From Heterocephalus glaber (taxonomy: Eukaryota > Chordata > Mammalia > Rodentia > Bathyergidae): DNA of 64,000 nucleotides. The stretch is taken from positions 8,050,549-8,114,548 of the forward strand of contig NW_004624795.1 in assembly GCF_000247695.1 (NCBI RefSeq), given 5' to 3'. Below the pieces are notes generated by a model. It saw only the letters and a list, made by a program, of their open reading frames with translations, was not told the DNA's origin and did no database searches. Shown in pieces: positions 48,787 to 61,899 of this stretch. A program made the translations under genes and the position numbers. How positions within the stretch are numbered: position 1 is the first letter of the stretch; each line of letters starts with the position of its first letter.

Positions 48787-49440
48787 GGTTTTATATTTAT
48801 TACTTATCTTTATTTTTTATTTTTATTTCTATCAGCACATACAGTGGACCCCTGACTTATGAACTCAATTTGTTTGCAAGGGCTGGTTGTAACTAAAGTT
48901 GGTCAACTGAAGGCTCAGGCTCCTCTACACAGCCTTCAAAGTCTCTCTCCTGTACACAGGCAGATCTCACTGTCCTTAGAAAGACCCTGGCCCAGGATTT
49001 CTCAACTAACTCCCCACAGGAAAAGATGTTGTCATGTTCCTTCCAGAACTCTTTAAGGGTTAAATCTGTATCTGAGACCATCTGGAAGCACAAGTAGCTG
49101 GGATTTGGCTCATAACTGAAGACTTTGTTCATCAGTTAAAACTAAAATTCTGGTCATAACCCAAGTTGTTTGTATGTCGGGCTGGTCGTAACTCAAGGGT
49201 CCACTGTATTTGTAGTGCATAATGACCACTTTCATTGTGGAAAGTTGGTGCACTAACATAACACATCTTAATCCTTCTTGTGTTCTTTTTCTTCCTGTCC
49301 CTCCCTTCTCCTTCCATTTCTTGTTCCTTTTCCATTTGAAAATTAAAGTTTGATATTTTTCTATACTTAGGTGTGGGTGTACATTCTTGGTATGTAGTCT
49401 CAAGAGTTTTTAATATAATATTCTTTTCTTAAACTATAGT
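48787..49440 (-). mobile_element. Antisense L1 3'-end-like repeat (copy C), split by a Tigger element
   Basis: Begins with a T-rich run (A tail in sense, 48809-48828). After removing the transposon at 48842-49206 it continues 'tttgtagtgcataatgacca', 'ctttcattgtggaaagttgg', 'actaacataacacatcttaa', then a pyrimidine tract (49270-49340). Same order as copies A and B. The T-rich start is separated from the body only by the inserted transposon. Confidence 0.6.
48842..49206 (-). mobile_element. Tigger-type (pogo/Tc1-mariner) DNA transposon, internally deleted
   Basis: A 365-bp element with terminal inverted repeats: left CAGTGGACCCCTGACTTATG and right (reverse complement) CAGTGGACCCTTGAGTTACG; over 23 bases there are four mismatches. 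TA dinucleotides flank both ends (48840-48841, 49207-49208), the target-site duplication typical of Tc1/mariner elements. The minus strand at 48893-49132 keeps a relic of the transposase C-terminus, with residues LTLKEFWKEHDNI and, further on, RDFEGC, as seen in pogo/Tigger transposases. Most of the transposase, including the DDE catalytic core, is missing. Confidence 0.9.
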
Positions 49441-49639
49441 TTAGTATTTGCTCTATTTTCTTTTATTTTCTTTTTATTTTCTTTATCTACACATTGGAAC
49501 TTTTCTACCTACATTTCATATTTCTCACTTTTTTGGGGAATCTTTTAATCTCTTTTTTCTTGTTGTTTTTTCAAATTCCCTTTATTTGAAACTTTTATGT
49601 CCCTGTGACACAATCATCTTGTTTATCCCATTATGCTTT

Positions 49640-50085
49640 TAATAATTTGGTCTTTGTAGTGGTTTTCTGCTGCTCCATAATTAGTTGCCATGAAACTTAA
49701 TGACTTAAACCAACTCTAAAATTTATCTTCTATATTCCTGAGTCAAGAATTTAGACATTGTTAGATTGAGCAATTCTGACTCAGAGTCTCTTATGAGGGG
49801 GCAGTCGTCTGAAGATTTGATAAAATTGCAAGGTTTGACTGTTGAGGTACCTAGAGCATATCAGTGTGCTGGTGCTGGCTACTGGCAGGGTGTCTCAGCT
49901 GCTCTTCAAGTTGTCCTTTCCAAAGTGCTGAACTCCACACGGGAGATGGCTTCCCTTCGACCAGGAGATTAAAGGGGCCAAATGACAATGCAATACCCTC
50001 TCATGACCTAATCTCATAGCTCACATGCCATGTTTCCCACTGTACTCTATTGATTAGTACTATAGCAGTAAAAAAGAATATGACA
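49640..50085 (+). mobile_element. Possible ancient ERVL-type LTR remnant
   Basis: 'gtggttttctgctgctccat' and 'aaacttaatgacttaaacca' resemble the 5' end of MLT2-like LTRs (…CTATTGCTGCATAACAAA…, ACTTAGTGGCTTAAAACAAC). The rest is too diverged to verify. The 68-codon frame inside is not retroviral. Confidence 0.4.
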
Positions 50086-50830
50086 GGAAGTAAAATATTA
50101 AAAGACAAGGGTCATTGAGTTCACCTTGGAGGTTGGCTATCATTCTGCTATCTGCTTTATGTGTTTTTCCTAATCCTGAATTATGCCATTGTTTTTTTTC
50201 TTAGGTTTCTTAAAGCCTATTATCTCTTCAGTACAGCAGTTTGTTTTGAGCTGTTCTTTTAGCAAGTTTTTCTGGTGTGATTTGTTATTTATAAAAATTT
50301 TTGACTGTATATTATACTCTTTTCTCCTATGAAACATTTTTATTCTATGATGTGACTTTGATATTTCCCTACTGCTATTTTTTTAAATTGGCTTTCTTGA
50401 ACTTTTAGGAGATGTGGTTCAGAGCAGCTATTGTAATTTCACAGGGATTTATCTTCTTTGCTTCCCTGGAGTGTTCAAAAAGATGATGGCATTTCTCAGA
50501 TGCCTGGGCTCTCTTCCTCTCCACATTGTTCATTTGGACCTCTTTTTGTTACAATTCTCCTTAATTTTTATTCTATCCTCATCAGTTTCTCCTAACTGTA
50601 AGGCTTTTAACTACACAGAATCCTGATTAATAGGTTTAAATGTTCATATGGTGTAGATTATTCCAATTCAGTCAGCATTTAGTGCAAAACCTTCGCACAA
50701 TTCACTGTAAGTCTGGACAAAACCCTTCCAGTTTTAGCTGCTGTCCTTCAGCTGGTCCTCTGAGCTCCCTAATGGACACTTATTTGCTATTTCACAGTTC
50801 TGCTCTTCTCAGCCCCTAGAAAACTTCCCA
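50086..50830. other. No recognised feature
   Basis: T-rich, unassigned sequence preceding the L1 ORF1 segment. Possibly old antisense LINE, but no marker is strong enough. Confidence 0.3.
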
Positions 50831-50845
50831 GACAGAGGTGGAGAA

Positions 50846-51322
50846 GTGGACACACAGATAAGTGAGGCATATAGAATTCCAACTAGCTATGACAAAAAAA
50901 AAACTACACATAGACATATAATAGTCAAGATCCCAGAAACCCAACAGAAGAACAAACTCCTACAGGCAGTTAGAGAAAAGAAACAAATCACCTACAAAGG
51001 AAAGCCCATCAGAATCATGGCAGATTTTTCAACACAAACCCTCAAATCAAGGAAAGCCTGGAGTGAAGTATTTCAAGCCCTAAAAGAAAATAACTTCCAA
51101 CCTAGACCATTGTATCCTGCAAAACTATCTTTCAAAATCAATGGGGAAATTAGATATTTCCATGACAATGAACACCTGAGAAATTTCATGAACACCAAAC
51201 CAGCACTCCAAACAATTCTAAGCAATATCCTAGAAAAAGACAATGAAGATCTCAACTCTATGAGGCCTAACAGAGGGAAACCACCAGGCAAGTTAAGAAA
51301 CACTGAACAATTGTTCAACTAA
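50846..51322 (+). mobile_element. L1 ORF1p C-terminal half, open reading frame without ORF2
   Basis: A 158-codon frame matches the C-terminal half of mammalian L1 ORF1p, the trimeric RNA-binding chaperone of the L1 RNP. From about residue 20 on it carries the RRM-type core and the C-terminal domain: HIIVKIPE near residue 24, REKKQITYKGKPIR near 43-56, ADFSTQTL near 59, FQALKENNFQPRPLYPAKLS near 76-95, and the FMNTKPALQ segment near 133. The coiled-coil N-terminal half is absent. The frame is free of stops and ends naturally. Downstream I see no ORF2 start, endonuclease or reverse transcriptase sequence and no clear A tail. It may be a 5'-truncated piece of an ORF1-only element (HAL1-type) or a rearranged L1. 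Function in this state is unlikely. Confidence 0.88.
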
Positions 51323-52440
51323 TAATTAAATATTTTTTAAAATATCACATGTAAAGACATGCACAGATACAAAAGATAACTTCATTTGATAGAGGCATAA
51401 AAGGGAATAGATGTTTTGTCTAGGCCAGGGGATCAATGAAAACTACTTAAATCTGATTAAGTCTTAGCTACTCATCTTTTCATCTCTGCCTATTTCCATA
51501 TTGTATTTGTTGTCTATTAGTGTGTGACCCCCTTCTTCTTGAAATACACTTAACACTCCTTACCATGAAAAGAGCTAAGGGAATTTTCCATTTAACTTTC
51601 CACGTAAGTGTAGTTCTGGGGAACTTGAATCTTTCTCTAATGAAGAGGTGGACTCAAGGCAAGACAGTTGCCCAATATCAAGTAAAGCAAGTTCTCTTGT
51701 AGGAGTACAGAGACAAAAGGAGAGTCGGGGAGATGCATGAGTTTCTCCAGTGTTTTGAAATTAATAGCTGGAAGAATTTGAGTTACAGCACAAGAATAGT
51801 AAACTAGAAGAACTATTTTAAAACAGTTGAATCTGCACCTAGAGGGATATAGTAAGACAAGAAAATGAATCTGAGCTTTGATTGTTCCAAAAGGATCTAG
51901 ATATAGGTGAAGGAAGCTATACAATAAAACAATGAAATTGCTGCACACAAGACTATAAATAACAATATCCTTCCATCTCAAACCAGAGAGATTTATTTTA
52001 TTAGTTTTAGAGAGTAATGGAAAATAAAGGATTTATTAGTCAAACAATGATCCCTGGTTGGAAAATCCAAAAAATATTCATCAAAACACATAACTATTTA
52101 GAAAACTGTAGAGAAACCTAGTGAGTTTTTGAAAAAAATAGCTGATTACAAGTGAATGTAAACTGGTTTTAAAATTCAGTGAAAGGGGAATTTTCTACTC
52201 AGAAACAGCATACACATGATACATTTATTTGTGAATTCAAATACGCACTGTGTGTTAGATGCTGTGATATAAGCATGAGTGAGAAATAGGGCTTATACTA
52301 AACTTTACGTTAGATGAATAAGTGAGACTTTCAAATAAGTAGAAAATTATATATGGTACACACAATGATAAACTTACAGTATTCAGGATAGCCTGGAAAC
52401 TGAGGAAGGGGGGTAATAGATCAGAGTTCATGAAGAAAGA
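51323..52440. other. No recognised feature
   Basis: AT-rich sequence after the ORF1 frame. The minus-strand frame at 51637-51981 (114 codons) has no domain I recognise. Confidence 0.3.
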
Positions 52441-52974
52441 GTTACATGAATTGGTTCAAAAATTTGCTGATTTTATGTATTATGACAATCCTGGCATCAT
52501 AAAATGAGTTAGAAATGTTTTATTCTTTGTCGGTTTTCTAGAAAAGATTGTGAAGAATTGGTGTTTATTCCTGAAATGTTTGATAAAATGGGCCTTTGTA
52601 GCCACCTTGATTGCAGTTATCTTTGGGGAATGCTTTTTAACTTTGAATTCAATTTCTTTAATAGACATAAAATTACTCAACTAATATAGTGGAGCAACTA
52701 GTAATCTAATTTTTTCTGGAGTTGGTTTATGTCTTCAAAGTAATATGCCCATTTTACCTAAGTTCTCAAATTTCTTGGCATAATGATTTTTATTTGATAT
52801 TCCCTTATCATCTTCTACTGTCTATAGGATTTACAGCAATGTCTTTTTCATTTCTTATATTGCTCATTTGTGTCTCATTTTTTCTGCGTCATGCTGGCTA
52901 GGAGATAATCAATTTTACTGACTTTTAAAAATTTCTTACGGCTTTAATCTTATAGTCAACATATTTTTTTCTGA

Positions 52975-53375
52975 AATTTAATATTTTTCAGCTTTTTAAA
53001 ATTAAAATTTTCACTGAAATGTAAAAGCATAAAAAGTGTACACATCAGTGGGGTATTCCATGATGTTTGGATATGTTTATACATTCTGCAATGTTTAACA
53101 AGGTTAGCCATATCTATTTGCTCATTTATCATTTTGCTATGGTGAACATATTCAAAATCTTTTCTTCTAACTTTGTGAAATACACAATACATGATTGCTT
53201 TCTTAAGTTATCCTACTGTGCATCACCAGAGTTTATTTCTCTTCAGTGTAACTTATCCCGTGCTGATCAACTTCCTATCAGCCTCCTCTCTTGCTGCTCC
53301 TCAGTCTCAGGGAACCACTGAATTTTTTATTCAAAGAAGCAGCTTCAGTTACACTGATTTTTTTCCGTTGCACGT
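52975..53375 (-). mobile_element. L1 3'UTR-like segment, antisense, nested in the older L1
   Basis: 'ggggtattccatgatgtttg' (53050), 'tatacattctgcaatg', 'ctatggtgaacatattcaaa' and 'gaaatacacaatacatgatt' match the antisense form of an L1M 3'UTR (ACATGATGTTTTGATATATGTATACATTG…, GTGAGAACATTC AAAAT…, ATACAATACATTATTG). It lies between two pieces of ORF2, which in an intact antisense L1 would be contiguous, so it is best read as a second insertion. Confidence 0.6.
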
Positions 53376-53718
53376 TGGTCCCTCATTGCATTAATTTTGT
53401 GTTTATTATTTCTTCCTTCTTCATATCTTGGAGTTAACTTGATATCCTTTCATGGATTCACGAGGTCTTTTGTTCGAACGTCACTTTCTTTTCTAAATTC
53501 AAATTTAGTACTATATATCTTCTTTTAAACCCTGCTTTTGCTACATTTCACAAATTCAGATATATTTCAGTTTTTTTCACGTGAAAATATCTTCCAGCTT
53601 CCTTGTGTTTTTTGGATTAATGCCTGGGTTATTTATAAGTGTTTTGTTCAATTTCCAAATATTCTTAGGGTTTTTCTAATATTATTCTGTTACTTATTTT
53701 TAGTATAGTCGTATTCAC

Positions 53719-53735
53719 AGAAAATATTTTGTATG
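53719..53735 (+). repeat. 5' target-site duplication of the YAP1 retrocopy
   Basis: agaaaatattttgtatg, 17 bases, identical to 58122-58138. It directly precedes the GC-rich 5' end of the retrocopy. The A-rich site in L1 sequence fits L1-endonuclease-driven insertion. Confidence 0.95.
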
Positions 53736-53924
53736 GAGCGGCGAGTCGTCGGGCCCCTGTCCAAAGAGCTGAGGGGAAGCTCTGAGGCGCCGCCTTCCCA
53801 GCCTCTCCCCGCCCCTTGCCAGGCGCCACAGCCCCAGCCAGTCCAGTGGAGCGGGGCGCGGGCAGGGGCGCGGGCAGGGGCGGAGGCTCCCGGGTGGGGG
53901 CTGCAGCTCCCGCCCTAACAGTGA

Positions 53925-55335
<1,411 letters not shown>

Positions 55336-57569
55336 AGCCCTCAGGTAGACTGAATTCTAAATCTGTGAAGGATTTAAGGAGATGAGACATGTATACCTGA
55401 AATTTCCAAATAAGCCCATTAAATTTTTCTGGCTAATACAGAAAAAGATGAACAAATGTCCAGCAAGATTCTTTCATCCATTATTTTGCTCTTCCTTGTC
55501 CATTGCTGCTGTTAATATAGTGCTGACCTCTTTCACAGTTGGCCCTAAAGAATCAAAAAAAAGTTTTTTTTTTGTTTCTTTTGCTACTATAACTACTGTT
55601 CGTTGTGGGGGCTGGGGAAATGAGCCTGTTTGGATGATGAATGTCATTGCTTTTGCCCAGTTAGATGTTCACTGATCATTTTAACTATTTAGACTTGGAA
55701 GTCAAATGCTTCATTGTCACAGCATTTACTTTGTTCAAGTAGTTGTTTCTTCACCTGCCTTTGGCCAGTGGCAAGACATGTCTTACTGGTTTGACAAGCC
55801 AAAAAACGATGTGCCTGATTTAAGTACTTAATGCTGATTTGGAGAGATAGCTGAAACCAAGGCTGAAGACTGTTTTACTTTCAGTGGTTTTTTTTTGTCC
55901 CCCTAGTGCTATCATTAGTCACATAGTGACCTTGATTTTACTTTAGGAGCTTATAAGGCATGAGTCAATTTCCATGGAAATCCATTAATTATTGCCACAT
56001 ACTCTAGTATAGATTTGGGTGCATATTTTTGTGGGTGTTTTATTTTTTGTTTGGGTTTTTTGTTGGTGGTGTTTTTTTTTCTTTTTTCAGAACCTAGGCA
56101 AATTACTAAATTAGTGAACCTGTTTCTAATTGTAGCTTGGAAAGGTTATTGTAGTTCTTTGGTAAAATCTGTATTTCCTGGTTTTTGCCATCTTATTTAA
56201 ATCTTGATTATCTGCTTTTTATATATATTCACTCACACAGTTACAGTGCTTATAATAATGTGATAGCAGAATGTATCTTTTTTTAGGCTTCCCTACTTTC
56301 CATTTTATTTTTTAAATGGTAGCTTTGAATGTACGCATTTAGAATACACGGCTAATAGTTTATATTTCACAAATAGTTTAATTCTCTTGGAGAAATCTAC
56401 AGTTATTTGAGGTAGTTTAGTATTCTAGAAAGGGTATTACTATGGATAGTGCCTAGAGGCCTACTCTGTGGCCTCTGGACGCATGATAAATATTATCTGA
56501 TGAATTGAAAAGGGGCAAACAAGAAATGGCTTCATCTCCTCCTTGGACTAATTTGAGTCTTGATGGGAAATTACTGAGTAGGTGTGTAATGTACATGGCA
56601 GAAGTAAGCTTTAGTGGTTTACCTTCCAGTAACTTTGGAAGTTTACCTTCACCATAGTTTTGGAAGTAAATTCTAGTACCTTAGGTCTCATTTATAATGA
56701 ACACAATAAATACTAGTAGGTTGAAATAAGATTTTATAAGACTTGCTGCTACTTTTGTATGCTGAAAATTGACCTGGGTAGTATGTAGAATACTGTAAGG
56801 TCATGAGTTAGCTGGTAAAGTGATCAGATTAATAAATGTATATTGGTAGCTTAATTTTGCAAAGAAATAGAGATAATCGTGATTAGACCTTTATTTTTAC
56901 AGGAAGAGATATAACTAGAGTATGTGTCTACAGAAGTAATAATGATTTCCAAAGAATATTTTTTAAAAGGAACAAAATGAGTATGAATTAACTCTTCAAT
57001 AGAAGCTATGAAGTAGTAGTTGGTTGTGAATTATAGTGGCACCAGCTAGCCCCTCTATGATTTAAGGGTCTTTCAGTGTTCCTAAAATAAGCCCTTATTT
57101 TCAAGGGTTTATAACAGACAAATTCTCTTTTCCTGGCTAAAGCTTCTATGAAAAGCCTCAGCTTGGGAAGATAGGGGTTTTTTTTTCCAGTTACAAAATC
57201 TAAGTATTTTGACCCTTCAATTTGGAGGAGTACAAAAGTGGAAGTAAGAAGTTTTAATTTTAAGTACTTTCAGTGCTCTAAAGTAATGCAGTCATTGTAT
57301 TGTATATAATGATTCATAGGTTGATCATTCATCGTAATTGACTACACAATTTATGTAAAAAAGCAAAAAGATTCAATCTTGAATTAAGTCTGGGGGAATT
57401 TGGCCACTGTGCAGATGCATTGAGTTTTAGAACAATAATGAAATTCTACCTAGAATGCAACTTTGAGCATATGGATGATGCAGAATGTTGTGATGGTTGT
57501 TAAAGTGCAGATCAAAGCTACTTACAAGGAGTGCCTACAATTTGCCAGTAAGACACAAATTAAGATCAT

Positions 57570-57570
<1 letters not shown>

Positions 57571-57606
<36 letters not shown>

Positions 57607-57614
57607 GTATATAT
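57571..57614. repeat. (AT)n microsatellite in the YAP1 retrocopy 3'UTR
   Basis: About 15 AT units followed by GTATATGTATATAT at 57571-57614. It lies in the part of the 3'UTR preceding 'cagcagagtagctttagc', where parental YAP1 mRNAs carry a shorter TATATA run, so it appears expanded. Confidence 0.9.
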
Positions 57615-58084
57615 CAGCAGAGTAGCTTTAGCTTAGTGGGAGGGTGGGAAGGTGGGTGTGGGTTGTGCAGAGTTAGTGGGACCTTGACAGAAAACTTTAT
57701 AAACGTTTTTCTCTTCAGTAAAGATTTGTCTTCCATCTTGCTGTCATTAAAGGCAGTTGATGCTAAAATTTCAATCGCTTAAATATACCCACAAAACAAA
57801 AATATATAGTCTCCATTTCCCCTGGACTTTAATTTGCTCAATTATACCTCAGTGTTGTAGCAGCATTGTGTACCTGACACAGTGCTTTGATCTTATCATA
57901 CCCTTTGTACTGACCTGAAGGAGATCTAAGAGTCCTTTCTCTCTTTGAGTTTGAATCACAGCCTTAATGTGGTCTTTCTTGCTTTATGTCCTTTTTCCTA
58001 ATGTAAAAGTGTTTTAATGCCTCTTGTTTGTATTGGGTAGCATGGGGATAAGATTTTAACTGGTTATTCTTGAATTGCTTTTAC

Positions 58085-58090
58085 AATAAA
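58085..58090 (+). terminator. Polyadenylation signal AATAAA of the retrocopied YAP1 mRNA
   Basis: AATAAA within ttacaataaagcaatttt, about 20-30 bases before the A-rich junction. It marks that the retrocopied transcript used the distal YAP1 polyadenylation site. Confidence 0.85.
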
Positions 58091-58121
58091 GCAATTTTAT
58101 AATCTTTAAATTAAAAGAAAA

Positions 58122-58138
58122 AGAAAATATTTTGTATG
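58122..58138 (+). repeat. 3' target-site duplication of the YAP1 retrocopy
   Basis: agaaaatattttgtatg follows the short A-rich tail (ttaaaagaaaa). It is identical to 53719-53735. L1 antisense sequence resumes immediately after it. Confidence 0.95.
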
Positions 58139-59300
58139 ATTGTAATCCTATTAAATTAGCTTAAACTTTTTATGATCCTAAATATGGTCTATTGTTATGA
58201 ATATTTTGTATTTTGAAAGATAGAATGTTCTGCTGTCTTTGGGTGGAATGTCCTATATTCTGAATTCAATGGGTTGATAAAGTGTTAAGTAATTCGATAT
58301 CCTTATTGATTTTCTCTCAACTATTTCTAATAATAGTATTTATTTCTCCATGCTTCCTTGATCATAAAGAAAGGAGTGCTGAAGTAGTCAACCAAAATTG
58401 TGGCTTTTTCTATTTCTCCTTTCAATTTTTAAAAAAAGTTCAGTTTGTTTTGTACCTATTGTATCTCTATTACTGAGGGCCTACAAATTTGGAGGCTACG
58501 TTATACTGATGAATTGGTTCCTCTATTGTTATAAAATATTTCTCTTTATCCCTTGTTATTTTCCTCGTTCTGAAGTCATTAGTCTAATATTAACGTATGC
58601 ACTGAAACTTCCTTTTGCTAGTGGTTAAATGACAGAGCTGCCCTCCCTCCCCTCCCTTCCTCTCCTCTTTCTCTTCTTGTTCTTTCTCTTCTTCTTTTCT
58701 TCCTCCTCCTCCTCCTCTTGCTCCTCCTCCTCTGTTTCCTGTACCTTCCTTCTCTGTCTCTCTGTGCCCCTTCCACCCATCCATCTATTGGGGTCTTTAT
58801 TTGAAAATCCAATCTGATAACCTTGATTTTAAATTGAAGTGTTTAGATACTTGCATTGAAAGTAATTATTCTTACAGTTTAATTTGAGTTTCTGCCATTC
58901 ATTTTCTATTTATTCCATCTACTCTTTTTTTAGCTTTCAGTTCACCTCTCCACTATTGGCTTACTGTTCTTGCTGCATGTGTGTGTGTTCAGCTGTTATT
59001 CCGTCCCACTGTATTGACACTGTGAGATCTTTTAAACAATGTATCTTTATCTATCTCTCTCCGTTATTTGTGCTATTGATGCTATATTGCTATACATTCT
59101 AATAGTAATTTTCATATTGTTAGGCAGATAGTATTGTTTTTCCTATTAAGCTGTTGTTCTTTTTTAAATTTACCATGTTTTATCATGAGATGATGCTCTA
59201 CTCTTTTGTTTTAAGTATTATAAAATTATTGTTCACTTTCAACTTCAATTTTAAAAATTTCCAAATGAGAGTAAACAAAAACTAATAAATTTTATGTCTT
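58139..59300 (-). mobile_element. Old L1 ORF2 region, antisense (right part)
   Basis: Continues the L1 interrupted at 53735: 'attgtaatcctattaaatta', 'tgatcctaaatatggtctat' (58172), 'ctttgggtggaatgtcctat' (58237), 'ccttattgattttctctc' and 'atttctcctttcaattttt' (58412) are in the order of antisense L1 ORF2. After a pyrimidine tract, 'cattgaaagtaattattctt' (58854) still fits L1. The far end is uncertain. Confidence 0.75.
58629..58785. repeat. Pyrimidine-rich (TCC/TTC) tract inside the old L1
   Basis: About 150 bases nearly free of A and G on the plus strand. It creates the Lys/Arg/Glu-rich minus-strand frames at 58590-58812 and the Ser/Phe-rich plus frame, none of which is a gene. Confidence 0.9.
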
Positions 59301-61530
59301 TACAAAATGCTTTTTATCATAATTGTCTGCTGATTTAAAAACAAAATAGAGTCCCAAAGATGCAGTCAGACAAGATGTTTGTAATGTCAAATATGTATAA
59401 CATCTGTATCTATATCTATGTACATTTTTCTTGAATGAAAATGTAATATGAGAGATATTTTAATATACTTTTGGATAATATTTTATGAGCAGTAATTATG
59501 TGATAAAATGAGATGTATATGTCCAAGTTATACATAAGCTACACTAACTTCTATATAGAATAATTATGTGAATAATATGTTGGTAATAGTGCTGGTATAA
59601 CAGTAGAAATGAGAAAAATTAGAAGAAAGGATGTTTAAAGTTTTTTTTTCCTCTGTGAATATAGCAAAGACCCAACCAAAAATTCTACCCTTTCGATATT
59701 TTAGAACAAGATGCTAAGGAGAAGGCTGCTTAAATTTATCTTTAGATTCTTAATTAGCTCATGTTTTAGTATAACTCAATCAACATTTACATATCTGCTG
59801 TTCTACAATATTGAGTGGAAGAAGTTGGAGTAAAAAGAAAATAGAAGTCCAATTCCCCGCCCATTTGGATAGTGCACAATGCTCTTTTAGAGATACCAAG
59901 GAAGTTATAATTAACATAATATCATAAAATAATGGCTAAAGTCTTATTTGAATGATCAAATACAAAATTGTTGCAGATATGCTAATGTTGATTTTCCAAT
60001 ATGCTAAGATTAATGCTAAAAAAATTCTTATTTTTGACGGGTAAAAATTCTTTGTTGATTCTTTTACTTTTGATTCTGCCACAGTCACAATTAGGCTGCT
60101 ATCTTTTGAGCACAGTGCTTTGTTTGCCACTTGGACCAGGAATGCAGGACACATTGTGATGTTGTGAGCAGCAACTCGCAACAGGAAGATACATTATCTT
60201 ATTTCCTGCTTTCCTTGTCCTGGATCACTGAGATCCAGTAAATATCTGAATTTTCTTCTTTGAAGATATTTAGAATTGGGATCTACTTTGCCCCTTATGT
60301 TTTCATCTAAGATGTGAATGCCATGAAGCAATTTTCTCTGAATGAATAAGAGAGTGTAATTGGAAATGGAAATGTGGCTACTTCAGCACTCTGAAAAAAT
60401 TCAGGTGTCAAAAGAGCGAGAGAACATCACAGAATTTCAAGAATGTGTCCTTGTCCAAGTGTCCCTGTCTTCCTTGACAGTGTGACATTATTTCCTGTGT
60501 CTGGAGGTTCTAGGTGGATGCTCCAGTTCTTTCCTAGTCCCCTGGATGTAGCAACTTCTGTGGCTTCAAAGCAGATGGACAGAATTCTGCTTTGCTCTGG
60601 GGCTATGGGTTTGTATCTCAGAAGGTGCTGAATAAATGATATTTGTAGTGCCTCTTCCAGTAAATAATTAGGGGAAAGCCCTCCTCACAACTAGCTCTTG
60701 AAAAATGCATTACTTGATCTATTTCAGCTGGAAGCACGCTTTTCCACGAAAGCCTACGTGTTGAACTTGTGAGTTAGCTTCTGGTGATCACTGCTAATTT
60801 CTGGTTCTTTAGCATAAATGCAGTTGCATCCTTATTTCTTTGGAATGAGCCCTAGGAGACACCATATGATTTTTTTTGGTAAGCATCACAGACCTGGTTT
60901 CTAAAGTAGAAGTTATTTAATATGTTTATTTGTTCATTTACTGAACATTCAACCGACATTTTTGAACTCCACTGTATCTAAGAGGCCCTCCTAATTGATT
61001 AAAACTTCTGTCACAAATTACTTCCCAAATGAAGGGAGGAGAAACATGTTTCTTTGAACAAATCTAATAAAGATATCCATACAACCTGACCACAGACCTC
61101 TTGGAACTTTGGGGTGTTAGAAATGAGAAGATCTTTCTTAAAGTGTGATGCAAACTTATAATTGGACTCAAAGTTTATGATTTCTAATCACAGCATGATA
61201 GCAAAGCAGAAGCTCAGCATTTTCTAACATGTAGGTGAAATGCAAAGAAGTTCTGCCAAATATTGGGTGTTGTCTTATTTCTTAAATTTTACATATCCAT
61301 CTTTCCATGATTATGTCACCATCTCTGTCTAACAACTCTTCTGAGACTCAGTTCATAAATCACAATGAGATTTGCTGCAGTGATTAAAGAAATAGTCTAT
61401 TAAATATCTTTTTGAAATTTAGAAAAAGGTAAATACATCTCTTTGGGTATTTTTTCTTCAGTGTGGCTCACAATAATACTTCATTAGTTGAGTAGGATTT
61501 TTTTGCTTACAAAGTACTTTCATAGTCTTC
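59301..61530. other. No recognised feature
   Basis: AT-rich, unassigned. Short frames at 59936-60181 and 60443-60631 have no recognisable content. Confidence 0.35.
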
Positions 61531-61534
61531 TATT

Positions 61535-61638
61535 ATTTAGTAATAGTCCTGTAAAGTATATATTATTAGCCTTATTTCACAATGAAGAAATTTAGGTTCA
61601 GAATTAGTTGAAGATATTAGAATAGTTACATATATTAA
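61535..61638 (+). mobile_element. MIR-like SINE remnant
   Basis: 'atattattagccttatttca' followed by 'caatgaagaaatttaggttc' and 'agaattagttgaag' follows the MIR core (TATTATTATCCCCATTTTACAGATGAGGAAACTGAGGC). Low identity. Confidence 0.45.
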
Positions 61639-61698
61639 GAGAGAGGGGAGGAAGGCAGAGACACACAGAGAGAGAGAGAGAGAGCCAGAGAGAGCCAG
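61639..61698. repeat. (GA)n-rich tract
   Basis: A GAGA-rich stretch with a pure AG run at about 61666-61684, adjoining the MIR-like segment. It accounts for the Ser/Leu-rich minus frame at 61604-61813. Confidence 0.9.
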
Positions 61699-61899
61699 AA
61701 CTCACTTCTGACATTGAATATAACCAATGCAGCATCCCTAAAGTTACATGGCATTTAATGTTCTGCCCCATAGTGAGCAGCACAAATAATTTCTGTTCAC
61801 CAAATGCATACATTTCTTCACATTTCCCAGGCTTCTTTTAGATGGCACTGGTGTACTGATTCTGAGTAGTTCTAGCTAATGTGCAGCTTGATAGGAATC

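Larger units (their letters stand above)
52450..53735 (-). mobile_element. Old L1 ORF2 region, antisense (left part)
   Basis: The plus strand reads the reverse complement of L1 ORF2 from the reverse-transcriptase region toward the N-terminus. Markers are 'gcatcataaaatgagttaga' (52495), 'tggcataatgatttttattt' (52777), 'gcttttgctacatttcac' (53533) and 'gttttgttcaatttccaaat' (53640). Another L1 3'UTR-like piece interrupts it at about 52975-53375. Broken by many stops. It resumes at 58139 after the YAP1 retrocopy. Confidence 0.8.

Noticed and set aside
48893..49132. Minus-strand 79-codon frame as a host gene
   Set aside because: It is contained within the terminal inverted repeats of the Tigger-type element and is a transposase C-terminal relic.
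58590..58817. Arg/Glu/Gly-rich minus-strand frames and a Ser/Phe-rich plus frame
   Set aside because: Same reason: a (TCC/TTC)n tract inside an old L1.
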